A DNA stretch of 64,000 bases from Candidatus Bipolaricaulota bacterium (GTDB lineage: Bacteria > Bipolaricaulota > Bipolaricaulia > Bipolaricaulales > Bipolaricaulaceae). Under the pieces are notes generated by a model. It did no database searches and was not told the DNA's origin. It worked only from the letters and a program-made list of their open reading frames with translations. Location: NCBI GenBank assembly GCA_022838705.1, contig JALHJZ010000003.1, forward strand, positions 1 through 64,000, written 5' to 3'. Position 1 is the first letter of the stretch. The number at the start of each line of letters is the position of its first letter. Shown here in pieces: positions 8,519 to 15,975 of the stretch. Both the position numbers and the translations under genes were made by a program.

Positions 8519-9686
8519 CGCTCCCCTCCCCAACCTGGGCGAGGATCCTCTTCGCCCGTTCGAGCACCGGGCGATCGATCATCCGCCCCTGGTAGGCGAT
8601 CACCCCGCGCCCCTCCTTCGCGGCAGCCACCGCTGCTTCCACCGCCCCGCGTGCCCACGCCACCTCCTCGGCGCTGGGGGCGAATGCCCCGTGGACGATC
8701 CCGATCTGGAGGGGATGGATGACCCCCTTCCCGTCGAACCCAAGGTCCCGCGCCCGTTGCGCCTCGTCGCGGAGCCCCTCCTCGTCCTCCACGTTCGGAT
8801 ACACGGTGTCCGATGCCTGGACCCCGGATGCCTTGGCGGAAGCGACGAGCTGGGATCGCGCCCAGAGGAGGGTTTCCCACGACCGCCGCGCCCCCACCTC
8901 GCGCGTGTAGTCCTCGGCGCCGAACGCGAGGCAGGCCACCCGCTCCGCAGCCCGGGCGATGTCCGCGGCGGCGAGCACCCCCCGCGGCGACTCGATGATG
9001 GGCATGATCCACAACGGCCAGGGGACGGAGTACGCCTCCTCGAGCGAGGCGAGGAGGTCGGCGAGCGCGAGCACCTGGGCTGGGTCCTCGGCCTTGGGGA
9101 GGCAGATCCCGTGAGGGCGACTCCCCACGACGAGGGCGAGGTCATCCGCTCCTCCCGCGTCGAGGGGGTTGATGCGGACCCACAGCTCCGTTCGCCCGAA
9201 GTCCATCGTGGCGAGGACCCGCCGCACGAGGAACCGGGCGCTGTCCTTCTCAGGGAGGGCCACCGCGTCCTCCAGGTCGAGGAGGAGGCAATCCGGCCCG
9301 AATGAGTCCGCAAACGCGAGCAGCCGCGCTCCCCCGCCGGGCACGTAGAGGCGGCTCCGCCGGAGCCGGGAGCGGGATGTGGGCGTGCGGTCCACGACCG
9401 GGAGGGCAGACCGGAACAGTTCCTCGCTCCCCAGCGACCGGGCGAGCGCTGCCTCCAGCCGGGCGAGGATGACGTGGTCGTACGCCCCCTCCTCCCCGAC
9501 CTCCACGTGGGCTCCATCTACCCCGTACCCGCGGAGGGCCTGGCGGACCAACGATGCAATGTGTTCCTCGTACATGGGGCCGGTCCTCGTCCGCACGGAG
9601 ACCGTGAGGCGACCCGCGGGCCGCACCCGAACGAGGGCATCGGACCGATCCTCCGTTCCCGCGCTCGCTTCTTGAGTGGGACGCAT
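8508..9686 (-). CDS. citE: fused citrate lyase gamma (acyl carrier, CitD) and beta (citryl-ACP lyase, CitE) subunits
   Basis: A 392-residue fusion of two citrate lyase subunits normally encoded apart. Residues 1 to about 90 match CitD: an AGT-x-x-x-S-D-x-x-V-R-V start, then GVDGAHVEVGEEGAYDHVILARLEAA. Residues from about 108 are CitE: RRSRLYVPGG, LLLDLEDAV, WVRINPLD, LPKAEDP, IIESPRG and GFDGKGVIHPLQ. In Klebsiella CitD the carrier Ser14 lies in AGTLESSD; the matching residue here is Arg14, followed by Ser15 (AGTEDRSD), so the prosthetic group would have to use the neighbouring serine. The start ATG 9686 has GGGAGGT at good spacing. It heads the operon, followed by citF. No citX, citG or citC gene is in the window. 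Confidence 0.88.
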   Translation of the reverse strand: MRPTQEASAGTEDRSDALVRVRPAGRLTVSVRTRTGPMYEEHIASLVRQALRGYGVDGAHVEVGEEGAYDHVILARLEAALARSLGSEELFRSALPVVDRTPTSRSRLRRSRLYVPGGGARLLAFADSFGPDCLLLDLEDAVALPEKDSARFLVRRVLATMDFGRTELWVRINPLDAGGADDLALVVGSRPHGICLPKAEDPAQVLALADLLASLEEAYSVPWPLWIMPIIESPRGVLAAADIARAAERVACLAFGAEDYTREVGARRSWETLLWARSQLVASAKASGVQASDTVYPNVEDEEGLRDEAQRARDLGFDGKGVIHPLQIGIVHGAFAPSAEEVAWARGAVEAAVAAAKEGRGVIAYQGRMIDRPVLERAKRILAQVGEGSDAD

Positions 9687-9868
9687 CTCACCTACCTCCC
9701 GCTTCCACGCCCGGCCCGGAGGGCCTCCCCAGGGCCGCACCAGGGGAAATGGCACCGCCCCGCGTCCTTCCCCAACCTCAATCGCCGCGGGATTGTACGC
9801 CCTCCGGGAACGAGGGGCACGGTGGAGGTGGGGGACACGGGCCACCCGCGCTGGCAGGTACGGGCCGC

Positions 9869-9874
9869 TATAAT
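9869..9874 (+). promoter_or_regulatory. -10 box (TATAAT) for rubredoxin operon
   Basis: A perfect TATAAT lies 26 bases before the rubredoxin ATG, in the divergent gap between the citrate operon and rubredoxin. The predicted start of transcription near 9881 leaves room for the ribosome site GAGGAGGTG. No convincing -35 box is seen at 16-18 bases. Confidence 0.5.
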
Positions 9875-9900
9875 GGCCCAACTCGACGAGGAGGTGCACG

Positions 9901-10062
9901 ATGGAGAAGTGGGAATGCACCGTATGTGGGTGGATCTACGACCCAGCCAAGGGCGATCCGAGCCAGGGCATTTCGGCCGGGACGGCGTTTGAGGATCTCC
10001 CCGAGGACTGGCTGTGCCCGGAGTGTGGTGCCCCGAAGGACATGTTCGAGCTCGTGGGCTAA
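9901..10062 (+). CDS. rubredoxin
   Basis: A 53-residue rubredoxin, a soluble one-iron electron carrier. The four cysteine ligands are in the two standard knuckles, CTVCGWIYDP (Cys6, Cys9) and CPECGAPKDMFE (Cys39, Cys42), and the aromatic core residues (Trp4, Tyr13, Phe30, Trp37) are present. ATG 9901 has GAGGAGGTG upstream. Its TAA overlaps the start of the next gene (TAATG), so it is translationally coupled to a flavoprotein that is very probably its reductase. Such pairs feed electrons from NAD(P)H to oxygen- or peroxide-detoxifying enzymes in anaerobes; no such terminal enzyme is next to it here. Confidence 0.95.
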   Translation: MEKWECTVCGWIYDPAKGDPSQGISAGTAFEDLPEDWLCPECGAPKDMFELVG

Positions 10063-11249
10063 TGGCGTTCGTCGTAGTGGGCGGGGGGCTGGCCGGGTTC
10101 ACCGCGGCCCGGACGGTGCGGTCGCTTGAGCCGGGGGCGGAGATCGCGGTCGTCGAGGCCGAACCGGCCCCGTACTACCTGCGCCCTGGGTTGATCGAGG
10201 TCCTCGCGGGGCGGAAGACCCTTGCGGAGATCACCCCGTTTCCGCGGGCGTGGTTTGAGCACCGGCGGATCGCCTTCCGGTCGGGGGTGGCCGCGGTTCG
10301 CCTCGACCCGCGGGCGCACCGGCTGTGCCTCTCCTCGGGCGAAAAGCTCGCCTACGATCGGCTCCTCCTCGCCTGTGGGGCGGAGGCGGTTCAGCCGGAG
10401 GTGCCGGGCGTGCACCTCGAGGGCGTGTTCACCCTCCGTTCGGCGGCGGACGCGGAGCGGATCCGGACGAGGGCCGAGGCGGTCGCGGCTGCAGCCGTCA
10501 TCGGGGGCGGCTGGCTGGGGATCGAGGTCGCCCGTGCCCTGCACGACCTCGGCCTCGCGGTGACGCTCCTTGAGCGAGGGCCGTGGCTCCTCAACCGGCA
10601 GCTCGACGAGGGTGCGGCCTTGATCCTGACGGGAATCCTCGCCGACCTGGGGATCGAGGTCCGCGTGCGGGCGATGTGCGCGGCAGTGCTGGGGACGACG
10701 GAGGTGACCGGGATCCTCCTCGCGGACGGGGAGGAGGTTCGGGCCGGGCTTGTGGTCACCGCGGCCGGGGTTCGACCTCGGATCGCGCTCGCGGCGGAAG
10801 CAGGGCTAGCCACCGGCCGGGGGGTGATCGTGGACGATTACCTTGCCACATCCGACCCCGACGTCTTCGCGGCGGGCGATGTCGCGGAATGGCGAGGCCA
10901 CGTATACGGGATCGTCCCTGCCGCGCGGGACCAAGGCGAGGTGGCGGCGCGGAACATGGTCCAACCGCGCTCGGTTCAGTACCCGGGAACTCCCCCCGCG
11001 AACAAGCTTAAGGTGGCGGGGGTGGACCTCCTCTGTCTGGGCAACACCCAGCCCCAGGGCGGGCCGCTCCGCGAGATGCGTCATGCCGATCCGGCGGCGG
11101 GTCGGTACGTGAAGTTCGTCCTCGGTGAGGATGGGGAGATCGCCGGCGCGATCCTCCTCGGTGCGGCCGACCTCGCCGGGCCGGTGGAGGAGCTCGCCCA
11201 GGCCGGGGTCCCCGCCGAGGACGACCTGAAGCTCCTCCTCGGGTTCTGA
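10062..11249 (+). CDS. FAD-dependent pyridine nucleotide-disulfide oxidoreductase, probable rubredoxin reductase
   Basis: A 395-residue flavoprotein of the NADH-rubredoxin/ferredoxin reductase group. The N-terminal FAD site is VVGGGLAGFTAARTV, the NAD(P) site AVIGGGWLGIEVARAL lies about residue 145, and the second FAD-contact ATG-type motif is DVFAAGDVAEW about residue 280. No redox-active CxxC is present, as expected for this group, which passes electrons to a separate carrier. The start ATG 10062 shares its A with the rubredoxin stop. Coupling to rubredoxin is the main reason for the proposed partner; NADH versus NADPH cannot be told. Confidence 0.85.
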   Translation: MAFVVVGGGLAGFTAARTVRSLEPGAEIAVVEAEPAPYYLRPGLIEVLAGRKTLAEITPFPRAWFEHRRIAFRSGVAAVRLDPRAHRLCLSSGEKLAYDRLLLACGAEAVQPEVPGVHLEGVFTLRSAADAERIRTRAEAVAAAAVIGGGWLGIEVARALHDLGLAVTLLERGPWLLNRQLDEGAALILTGILADLGIEVRVRAMCAAVLGTTEVTGILLADGEEVRAGLVVTAAGVRPRIALAAEAGLATGRGVIVDDYLATSDPDVFAAGDVAEWRGHVYGIVPAARDQGEVAARNMVQPRSVQYPGTPPANKLKVAGVDLLCLGNTQPQGGPLREMRHADPAAGRYVKFVLGEDGEIAGAILLGAADLAGPVEELAQAGVPAEDDLKLLLGF

Positions 11250-11376
11250 AGTAACCCACGGCCCGAACTCATCCACGGGACGCCCCCCCGCGGCCTCCAC
11301 GGATTTGCCACAATCGTGAACGCAGTGTTCCACGCGGGCCGGGCAAGCTCGTACCCTGACCAAGGAAGGAGGCACG

Positions 11377-11790
11377 ATGAGGAACCAGACGAAGAGAGTA
11401 GCAGTGGGCGTGGTGACCCTGGTGGCGGTGGCGCTGGTGGCGTTTGCGGTCTTCGCCCAGACCGATTCCGGCGCAGCGGCCCCTGAGCCGAAGGGGCTCC
11501 TCGCAAAGGTGGCAGCGAACCTGGGGGTGAGCGTGGACGATCTCGTAGCGGCGTTCACGGCCGCCCGCCTGGAGATGATCGACGAGGCCGTGGCTGCCGG
11601 GGAGATCACCGCGGAGCAAGCCCAGGTGATGAAGGAGCGGATCGAAGCCCGTCAGGCGCTGCGCGTGGTGCTCACCGAGGCGATCGAGGACGGGAAGATC
11701 ACCCGCGATCAGCTGGCCCTCCTCCGCGGGCAGCCGGACCGTGGGCCCTGGCGGATGAGGGACCGGCGGATGGATCGGGACTGCCGGTAG
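11377..11790 (+). CDS. small secreted protein, DUF2680-like helical repeat
   Basis: A 137-residue exported protein. Residues 1-28 form a signal peptide (basic start, then a long Val/Ala/Leu stretch ending VFA before Gln). The mature part is charged and helical: LGVSVDDLVAAFTAA, AVAAGEITAEQAQVMKERIE and AIEDGKITRDQLALL. The pattern 'x-G-x-I-T-x-x-Q-A' resembles the DUF2680 family of small secreted proteins from clostridia and relatives, of unknown role. The C-terminus is rich in Arg. Ribosome site AGGAAGGAGG. It stands alone between the rubredoxin pair and convergent glgP. Secretion is well supported; function unknown. Confidence 0.7.
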   Translation: MRNQTKRVAVGVVTLVAVALVAFAVFAQTDSGAAAPEPKGLLAKVAANLGVSVDDLVAAFTAARLEMIDEAVAAGEITAEQAQVMKERIEARQALRVVLTEAIEDGKITRDQLALLRGQPDRGPWRMRDRRMDRDCR

Positions 11791-11803
11791 ACGGAGGCGT
11801 CGA

Positions 11804-13927
11804 TCAGCCCGGCTGGTTGAGCCCGAGCGCGGCGCGGTAGAGCTCGCAGTACTCCCCCACCATCCGCCGTGCAGAGAAGCGGGGGCCGACGGTCCTGATC
11901 GCCTCCTTCATCACCCGCACGAAACGATGGGGGATCTCGTCCGGGCCGCGGTCGTAGTAGAGCGGAACCACCTCCCGCTCCAGTAGCTGGTACAGGGCGT
12001 CGGCATCGGCGGGGGTGCGGTCGCCGGGGGTTTCGCCCCCCCCGAACGCCCACCCGTTCGCCCCGGTGTACCCCTCTGGCCACCACCCATCGAGGACGGA
12101 CAGGACGGGGACTCCGTTCACGGACGACTTCATCCCGCTCGTCCCGCTCGCCTCGAGCGGGGGGAGGGGGGTGTTGAGCCACACGTCCACCCCCGCCACG
12201 AGATACTTGGCGAGGTGTTGGTCGTACTCCGCCACGAACGCGATCCGGCCGGCGAACTGGGGGTCGAGGGCCAGGCGGTACACCTGCTGAATGAGGCGCT
12301 TCCCATCGAGGTCAGCGGGGTGGGCCTTGCCGGAGAAAACGAGCTGCACGGGTCGGAGGGGATCGGCGAGGAGCCGCTGCAACCGGTCGAGGTCGTGGAG
12401 GATAAGGGTCGGCCGCTTGTACGCGGTGAACCGGCGGGCGAATCCGACGGTGAGGACGTGCGGATCGAGGAGGGTGCCGGCGGCGATGAGGCTTGCTGCG
12501 CTCGTCGTCCCACTCTGCCAGCGGCGCCGGGCCCGGGCGTCGATCTCCGCGATGAGCGCGTTCTTCCGCTCCTCGTGGACCCGCCACAGTTCCTCGTCCG
12601 GGATCCCCTCCACCCCCTCCCAGGCGGCGGGGTCGTCGGGCCGCTCCCGCCACGCCGGGCCGAGGTAACGATCGAACAGGGCTTGGACGCGCAGTGGCTC
12701 AATCCACGTCGCGAGGTGGACTCCGTTCGTGATGGCCTGGATCGGCACAGCCGTGTCGTCCCATCGCACGCCCGACCACATCCCACTCGCCACCGCAGCA
12801 TGACGCCGGCTGACGGCATTCGTGGTACGGCTCAACCGCATCGCGAACGCGGTCATGTTGAACCCCGCTCCAGGATCCGCCGGGTCGAGCCCGAGGGCAA
12901 GGAAACCATCGCGGGGAATCCCGGACCGCTCGCAGTACGGCAGGAGGTACTTCTCGACCAGCGGGAACGGGAAGAGGTCGGTCCCCGCCCGGAGGGGAGT
13001 GTGGGTGGTGAACACCGTTGTCCCCCGCACCGTAGAGACGGCCTCCGCCCAGCTCATCCCTCCCGCGGTGTGGGCTGCCAACCGCTCCAGGGCGGCGAAC
13101 GCGGGATGCCCCTCGTTCAGGTGCACGGCCGCCGGGGTCGCCCCCAACGCACGCAGGGCCTGCATCCCTCCGATTCCGAGCACGATCTCCTGGCGGAGCC
13201 GCTGCTCGATGTCGGCGGTGTACATGTCGTGGGAGATCGCCCGATCCCACGGCTGGTTCTGCTCAAGATCGGTGGTGAGGAGGTAGAGGGGGATCCGCCC
13301 GACCAGCGTCCGCCATACCCCAACGTAAATCGGAGGATCGAAGAGGGGGATGGGGACGAGGAGCACGTTCCCCTCCCGGTCGGTGGCACGACGGAGCGGG
13401 GAGACGGAGGTGTCGAGGGGCTCACGGATCTCCTCCTGCCACCCATCATCGCGGAGCCACTGGCGGACGTAGCCGTGGGAGTAGATGAGGCCCACCCCGA
13501 CCAGCGGGAGCCCCAGATCGCTCGCCTCCTTGAGGGTGTCCCCGGCGAGGATCCCCAGCCCGCCTGCGTAGACGGGGAGGGAGACGTGGACCCCGAATTC
13601 CGCGGAGAAGTAGGCCACCGGCCCCGAGGATGCCTCGGGGTGGCCGGGGAACCCGCGTGGCGGGGCCTCGGTCTCGCGGCGGAACTGCTCCATCACCCGG
13701 TCGTAGAGGGAAAGGAACGCCGCATCGCCGGCGGCCCTCTCGATCGCCTCTCGGGAGATCATGTTCAGGATTCGCACGGGGTTGTGCCCGCTCTCGCGGT
13801 ACGCCTGGAGGTCAAGGGCCCGCCAGAGCTCCCTCGCCTCGGGGTGCCAGCTCCACCACAGGTTGTAGGCGAGATCGGCCAGGCCGCCGATGCGTGTCGG
13901 CAAGTTTGGGATTAGGTCGTTCTTCAT
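11804..13927 (-). CDS. glgP: alpha-glucan (glycogen/maltodextrin) phosphorylase
   Basis: A 707-residue GT35 phosphorylase of the shorter bacterial/archaeal type (alpha-glucan family phosphorylase), which releases glucose-1-phosphate from the non-reducing ends of glycogen or maltodextrin. Visible marks are the N-terminal LADLAYNLWWSWHPEA, YFSAEFGVHVSLPVYAGGLG, LNEGHPAFA and the pyridoxal-phosphate site SGTSGMKSS with Lys600. It lacks the long N-terminal regulatory part of the E. coli and animal enzymes. It is divergent from glgB, so synthesis and breakdown of glycogen share one regulatory gap. A TACAAT box lies only 10 bases before the ATG and no ribosome site is seen. Confidence 0.92.
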   Translation of the reverse strand: MKNDLIPNLPTRIGGLADLAYNLWWSWHPEARELWRALDLQAYRESGHNPVRILNMISREAIERAAGDAAFLSLYDRVMEQFRRETEAPPRGFPGHPEASSGPVAYFSAEFGVHVSLPVYAGGLGILAGDTLKEASDLGLPLVGVGLIYSHGYVRQWLRDDGWQEEIREPLDTSVSPLRRATDREGNVLLVPIPLFDPPIYVGVWRTLVGRIPLYLLTTDLEQNQPWDRAISHDMYTADIEQRLRQEIVLGIGGMQALRALGATPAAVHLNEGHPAFAALERLAAHTAGGMSWAEAVSTVRGTTVFTTHTPLRAGTDLFPFPLVEKYLLPYCERSGIPRDGFLALGLDPADPGAGFNMTAFAMRLSRTTNAVSRRHAAVASGMWSGVRWDDTAVPIQAITNGVHLATWIEPLRVQALFDRYLGPAWRERPDDPAAWEGVEGIPDEELWRVHEERKNALIAEIDARARRRWQSGTTSAASLIAAGTLLDPHVLTVGFARRFTAYKRPTLILHDLDRLQRLLADPLRPVQLVFSGKAHPADLDGKRLIQQVYRLALDPQFAGRIAFVAEYDQHLAKYLVAGVDVWLNTPLPPLEASGTSGMKSSVNGVPVLSVLDGWWPEGYTGANGWAFGGGETPGDRTPADADALYQLLEREVVPLYYDRGPDEIPHRFVRVMKEAIRTVGPRFSARRMVGEYCELYRAALGLNQPG

Positions 13928-13937
13928 CGTGAGCTAG

Positions 13938-13943
13938 ATTGTA
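13938..13943 (-). promoter_or_regulatory. -10 box (TACAAT) for glgP, near-leaderless
   Basis: Read on the minus strand, TACAAT lies 10 bases before the glgP ATG. A weak -35 (TGGGGA, 13961-13966) is 17 bases further up. Transcription should begin about 2-4 bases before the ATG, leaving no room for a ribosome site, and none is seen. Confidence 0.45.
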
Positions 13944-13975
13944 GCCCCGCCCGTAGGGGATCCCCACACCGAGAG

Positions 13976-14004
13976 TTGTGTTCGTAGGAACTGCACCCTA
14001 TCAT
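13976..14004 (+). promoter_or_regulatory. promoter for glgB (TTGTGT, 17 bases, TATCAT)
   Basis: A -35-like TTGTGT (13976-13981) is followed after exactly 17 bases by TATCAT (13999-14004). It lies 24 bases before the glgB ATG and partly faces the glgP promoter, so both glycogen genes could be controlled from the same 100-base gap. Confidence 0.45.
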
Positions 14005-14028
14005 GACGGACCGACGGGAGAACGGACG

Positions 14029-15960
14029 ATGGGGGAGCGCGAGGTGCGCAGCGCGGACGGGGAGCCGACCTTGCTCACAGAGCAAGACCTGTGGCTGTTC
14101 GCCGAGGGGACCCACACCCGGCTGTACGAGGCCCTCGGCGCCCACCCGATCACCGTGGATGGGACGGCGGGGACCCTGTTCGCGGTGTGGGCCCCCGATG
14201 CGGAGGCAGTGTCCGTGGTCGGCGACTTCAACCGGTGGGACCCGGAGCGCCACCGGATGCGGCCCCATCGTCAGTCGGGGATCTGGGAGTGCTTCGTCCC
14301 CGGCGTCGGCCCGGGCGCCCTCTACAAGTACCACCTCACCTCGCGCCATGGCCCGCGCCTCCTCAAGGCCGATCCGTTCGCGTTCCATTCCGAGGTCCCC
14401 CCCCGGTCAGCGTCGGTGGTGTGGGACCTCGGTTACCGGTGGAGGGACTCCGCCTGGCTCCAGGAGCGTGGCGAGCGCAACGCCCTGGGCGCCCCGATCT
14501 CGATCTACGAGCTCCATCTCGGCTCGTGGCAGCGCACGGAGGATGGGCGCTACCTCACGTACCGCGAACTCGCGCCGCGGCTGGCGGACTACCTCGAGGA
14601 GCTCGGGTTCACCCACGTCGAGTTCCTCCCGGTGATGGAGCACCCGTTTTATGGGTCATGGGGGTACCAGATCACGGGCTACTTCGCCCCCACCTCGCGC
14701 TACGGGACGCCCCAGGACTTCATGTACCTCGTTGATTACCTTCACCAGAAGGGGATCGGGGTGATCCTCGACTGGGTCCCGTCCCACTTCGCCACGGATG
14801 GCCATGGGCTCGGGCAGTTCGATGGGTCGCACCTCTACGAGCACGCCGACCCTCGCCGCGGGATCCATCCCGACTGGGGAAGCTTCACCTTCAATTACAA
14901 CCGTCACGAGGTGCGGAGCTTCCTCCTCTCCAGCGCCCTGTTTTGGCTCGAACGGTACCACGCGGATGGGCTACGGCTGGATGCGGTTGCCTCGATGCTC
15001 TACCTCGACTACTCCCGCGCGACGGGGGAGTGGATCCCCAACGAACAGGGGGGGCGGGAAGACCTCGCCGCAATCGCGTTCCTGCGCAAACTGAACGAGG
15101 AGGTGTACCGCCAGTTCCCTGACGTGCAGACGATCGCCGAGGAATCCACCGCCTGGCCGATGGTGTCCCGTCCCACCTCGCTCGGGGGGCTCGGGTTCGG
15201 GCTGAAGTGGGACATGGGGTGGATGCACGACACGCTCCACTACATGGCCAAGGACCCCATCCACCGCAAGCACCACCACGACAAGCTCACGTTCCGCATG
15301 CTCTACGCCGCCCATGAGAACTTCGTCCTCCCCCTCTCCCACGACGAGGTGGTCCACGGAAAGGGATCGCTCCTCGGGAAGATGCCGGGGGACGAGTGGC
15401 AGAAGTTCGCGAACCTCCGGCTCCTGTTGGGCTACATGTACGCCAGCGCGGGGAAAAAACTCCTCTTCATGGGGGGGGAGATCGGATCGTGGCGGGAGTG
15501 GGATCATGAACGGGCGGTCGAGTGGGCCCTCCTCGACCACGCCCCCCACCGCGGCGTCCAGCGCTGGGTGGCGGACCTGAACCGTCTCTACCGGACGGAG
15601 CCCGCGTTGCACACCAGGGATTGCGGGGACCTTGGGTTCCAGTGGGTGGAGGCGAACGACGCTTCCGCGAGCGTGGTCGCGTTCCTGCGGTGGGGACGCG
15701 AGGACCGCGACGTGGTCCTCGTGGTGGGGAACTTCACGCCGGTGGTGCGCTCCGGCTACCGCGTTGGGGTCCCGTACCCAGGCCGGTGGGTGGAGCTCCT
15801 CAACGGGGACGCGACGATCTACGGCGGAAGCGGGCAGGGAAACTTGGGTGGACTGGACGCGGAGCCGATCCCCAGCCACGGGTTCCCGCACTCGCTCCCG
15901 TTGACGCTCCCTCCGCTGGCGACGCTGTTTCTGAAACCGGCTCCCGCACGATCCCCCTAG
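14029..15960 (+). CDS. glgB: 1,4-alpha-glucan branching enzyme
   Basis: A 643-residue GH13 branching enzyme that makes alpha-1,6 branches in glycogen. An N-terminal CBM48-type domain carries VWAPDAEAVSVVGDFNRWD; the catalytic barrel shows DWVPSHFATD, DGLRLDAVASMLYLDYSR with the nucleophile Asp, AEESTAWP with the acid Glu, and LSHDEVVHGKGSL. Length is like the shorter GlgB forms lacking an extra N-terminal module. ATG 14029 is chosen because family similarity begins about 15-20 residues on; the ribosome site is weak (GGGAG), and a GTG 17 codons earlier is in frame but lies within the predicted promoter. No glgA or glgC is in the window. Confidence 0.93.
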   Translation: MGEREVRSADGEPTLLTEQDLWLFAEGTHTRLYEALGAHPITVDGTAGTLFAVWAPDAEAVSVVGDFNRWDPERHRMRPHRQSGIWECFVPGVGPGALYKYHLTSRHGPRLLKADPFAFHSEVPPRSASVVWDLGYRWRDSAWLQERGERNALGAPISIYELHLGSWQRTEDGRYLTYRELAPRLADYLEELGFTHVEFLPVMEHPFYGSWGYQITGYFAPTSRYGTPQDFMYLVDYLHQKGIGVILDWVPSHFATDGHGLGQFDGSHLYEHADPRRGIHPDWGSFTFNYNRHEVRSFLLSSALFWLERYHADGLRLDAVASMLYLDYSRATGEWIPNEQGGREDLAAIAFLRKLNEEVYRQFPDVQTIAEESTAWPMVSRPTSLGGLGFGLKWDMGWMHDTLHYMAKDPIHRKHHHDKLTFRMLYAAHENFVLPLSHDEVVHGKGSLLGKMPGDEWQKFANLRLLLGYMYASAGKKLLFMGGEIGSWREWDHERAVEWALLDHAPHRGVQRWVADLNRLYRTEPALHTRDCGDLGFQWVEANDASASVVAFLRWGREDRDVVLVVGNFTPVVRSGYRVGVPYPGRWVELLNGDATIYGGSGQGNLGGLDAEPIPSHGFPHSLPLTLPPLATLFLKPAPARSP

Positions 15961-15975
15961 GGATGCCGGGGCACG

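Noticed and set aside
12215..13915. A 566-codon plus-strand frame
   Set aside because: Shadow of glgP on the opposite strand, with no domain, signal or ribosome site. The same applies to frames at 1141-2703, 3750-4868, 16114-17583 and 55745-57574.
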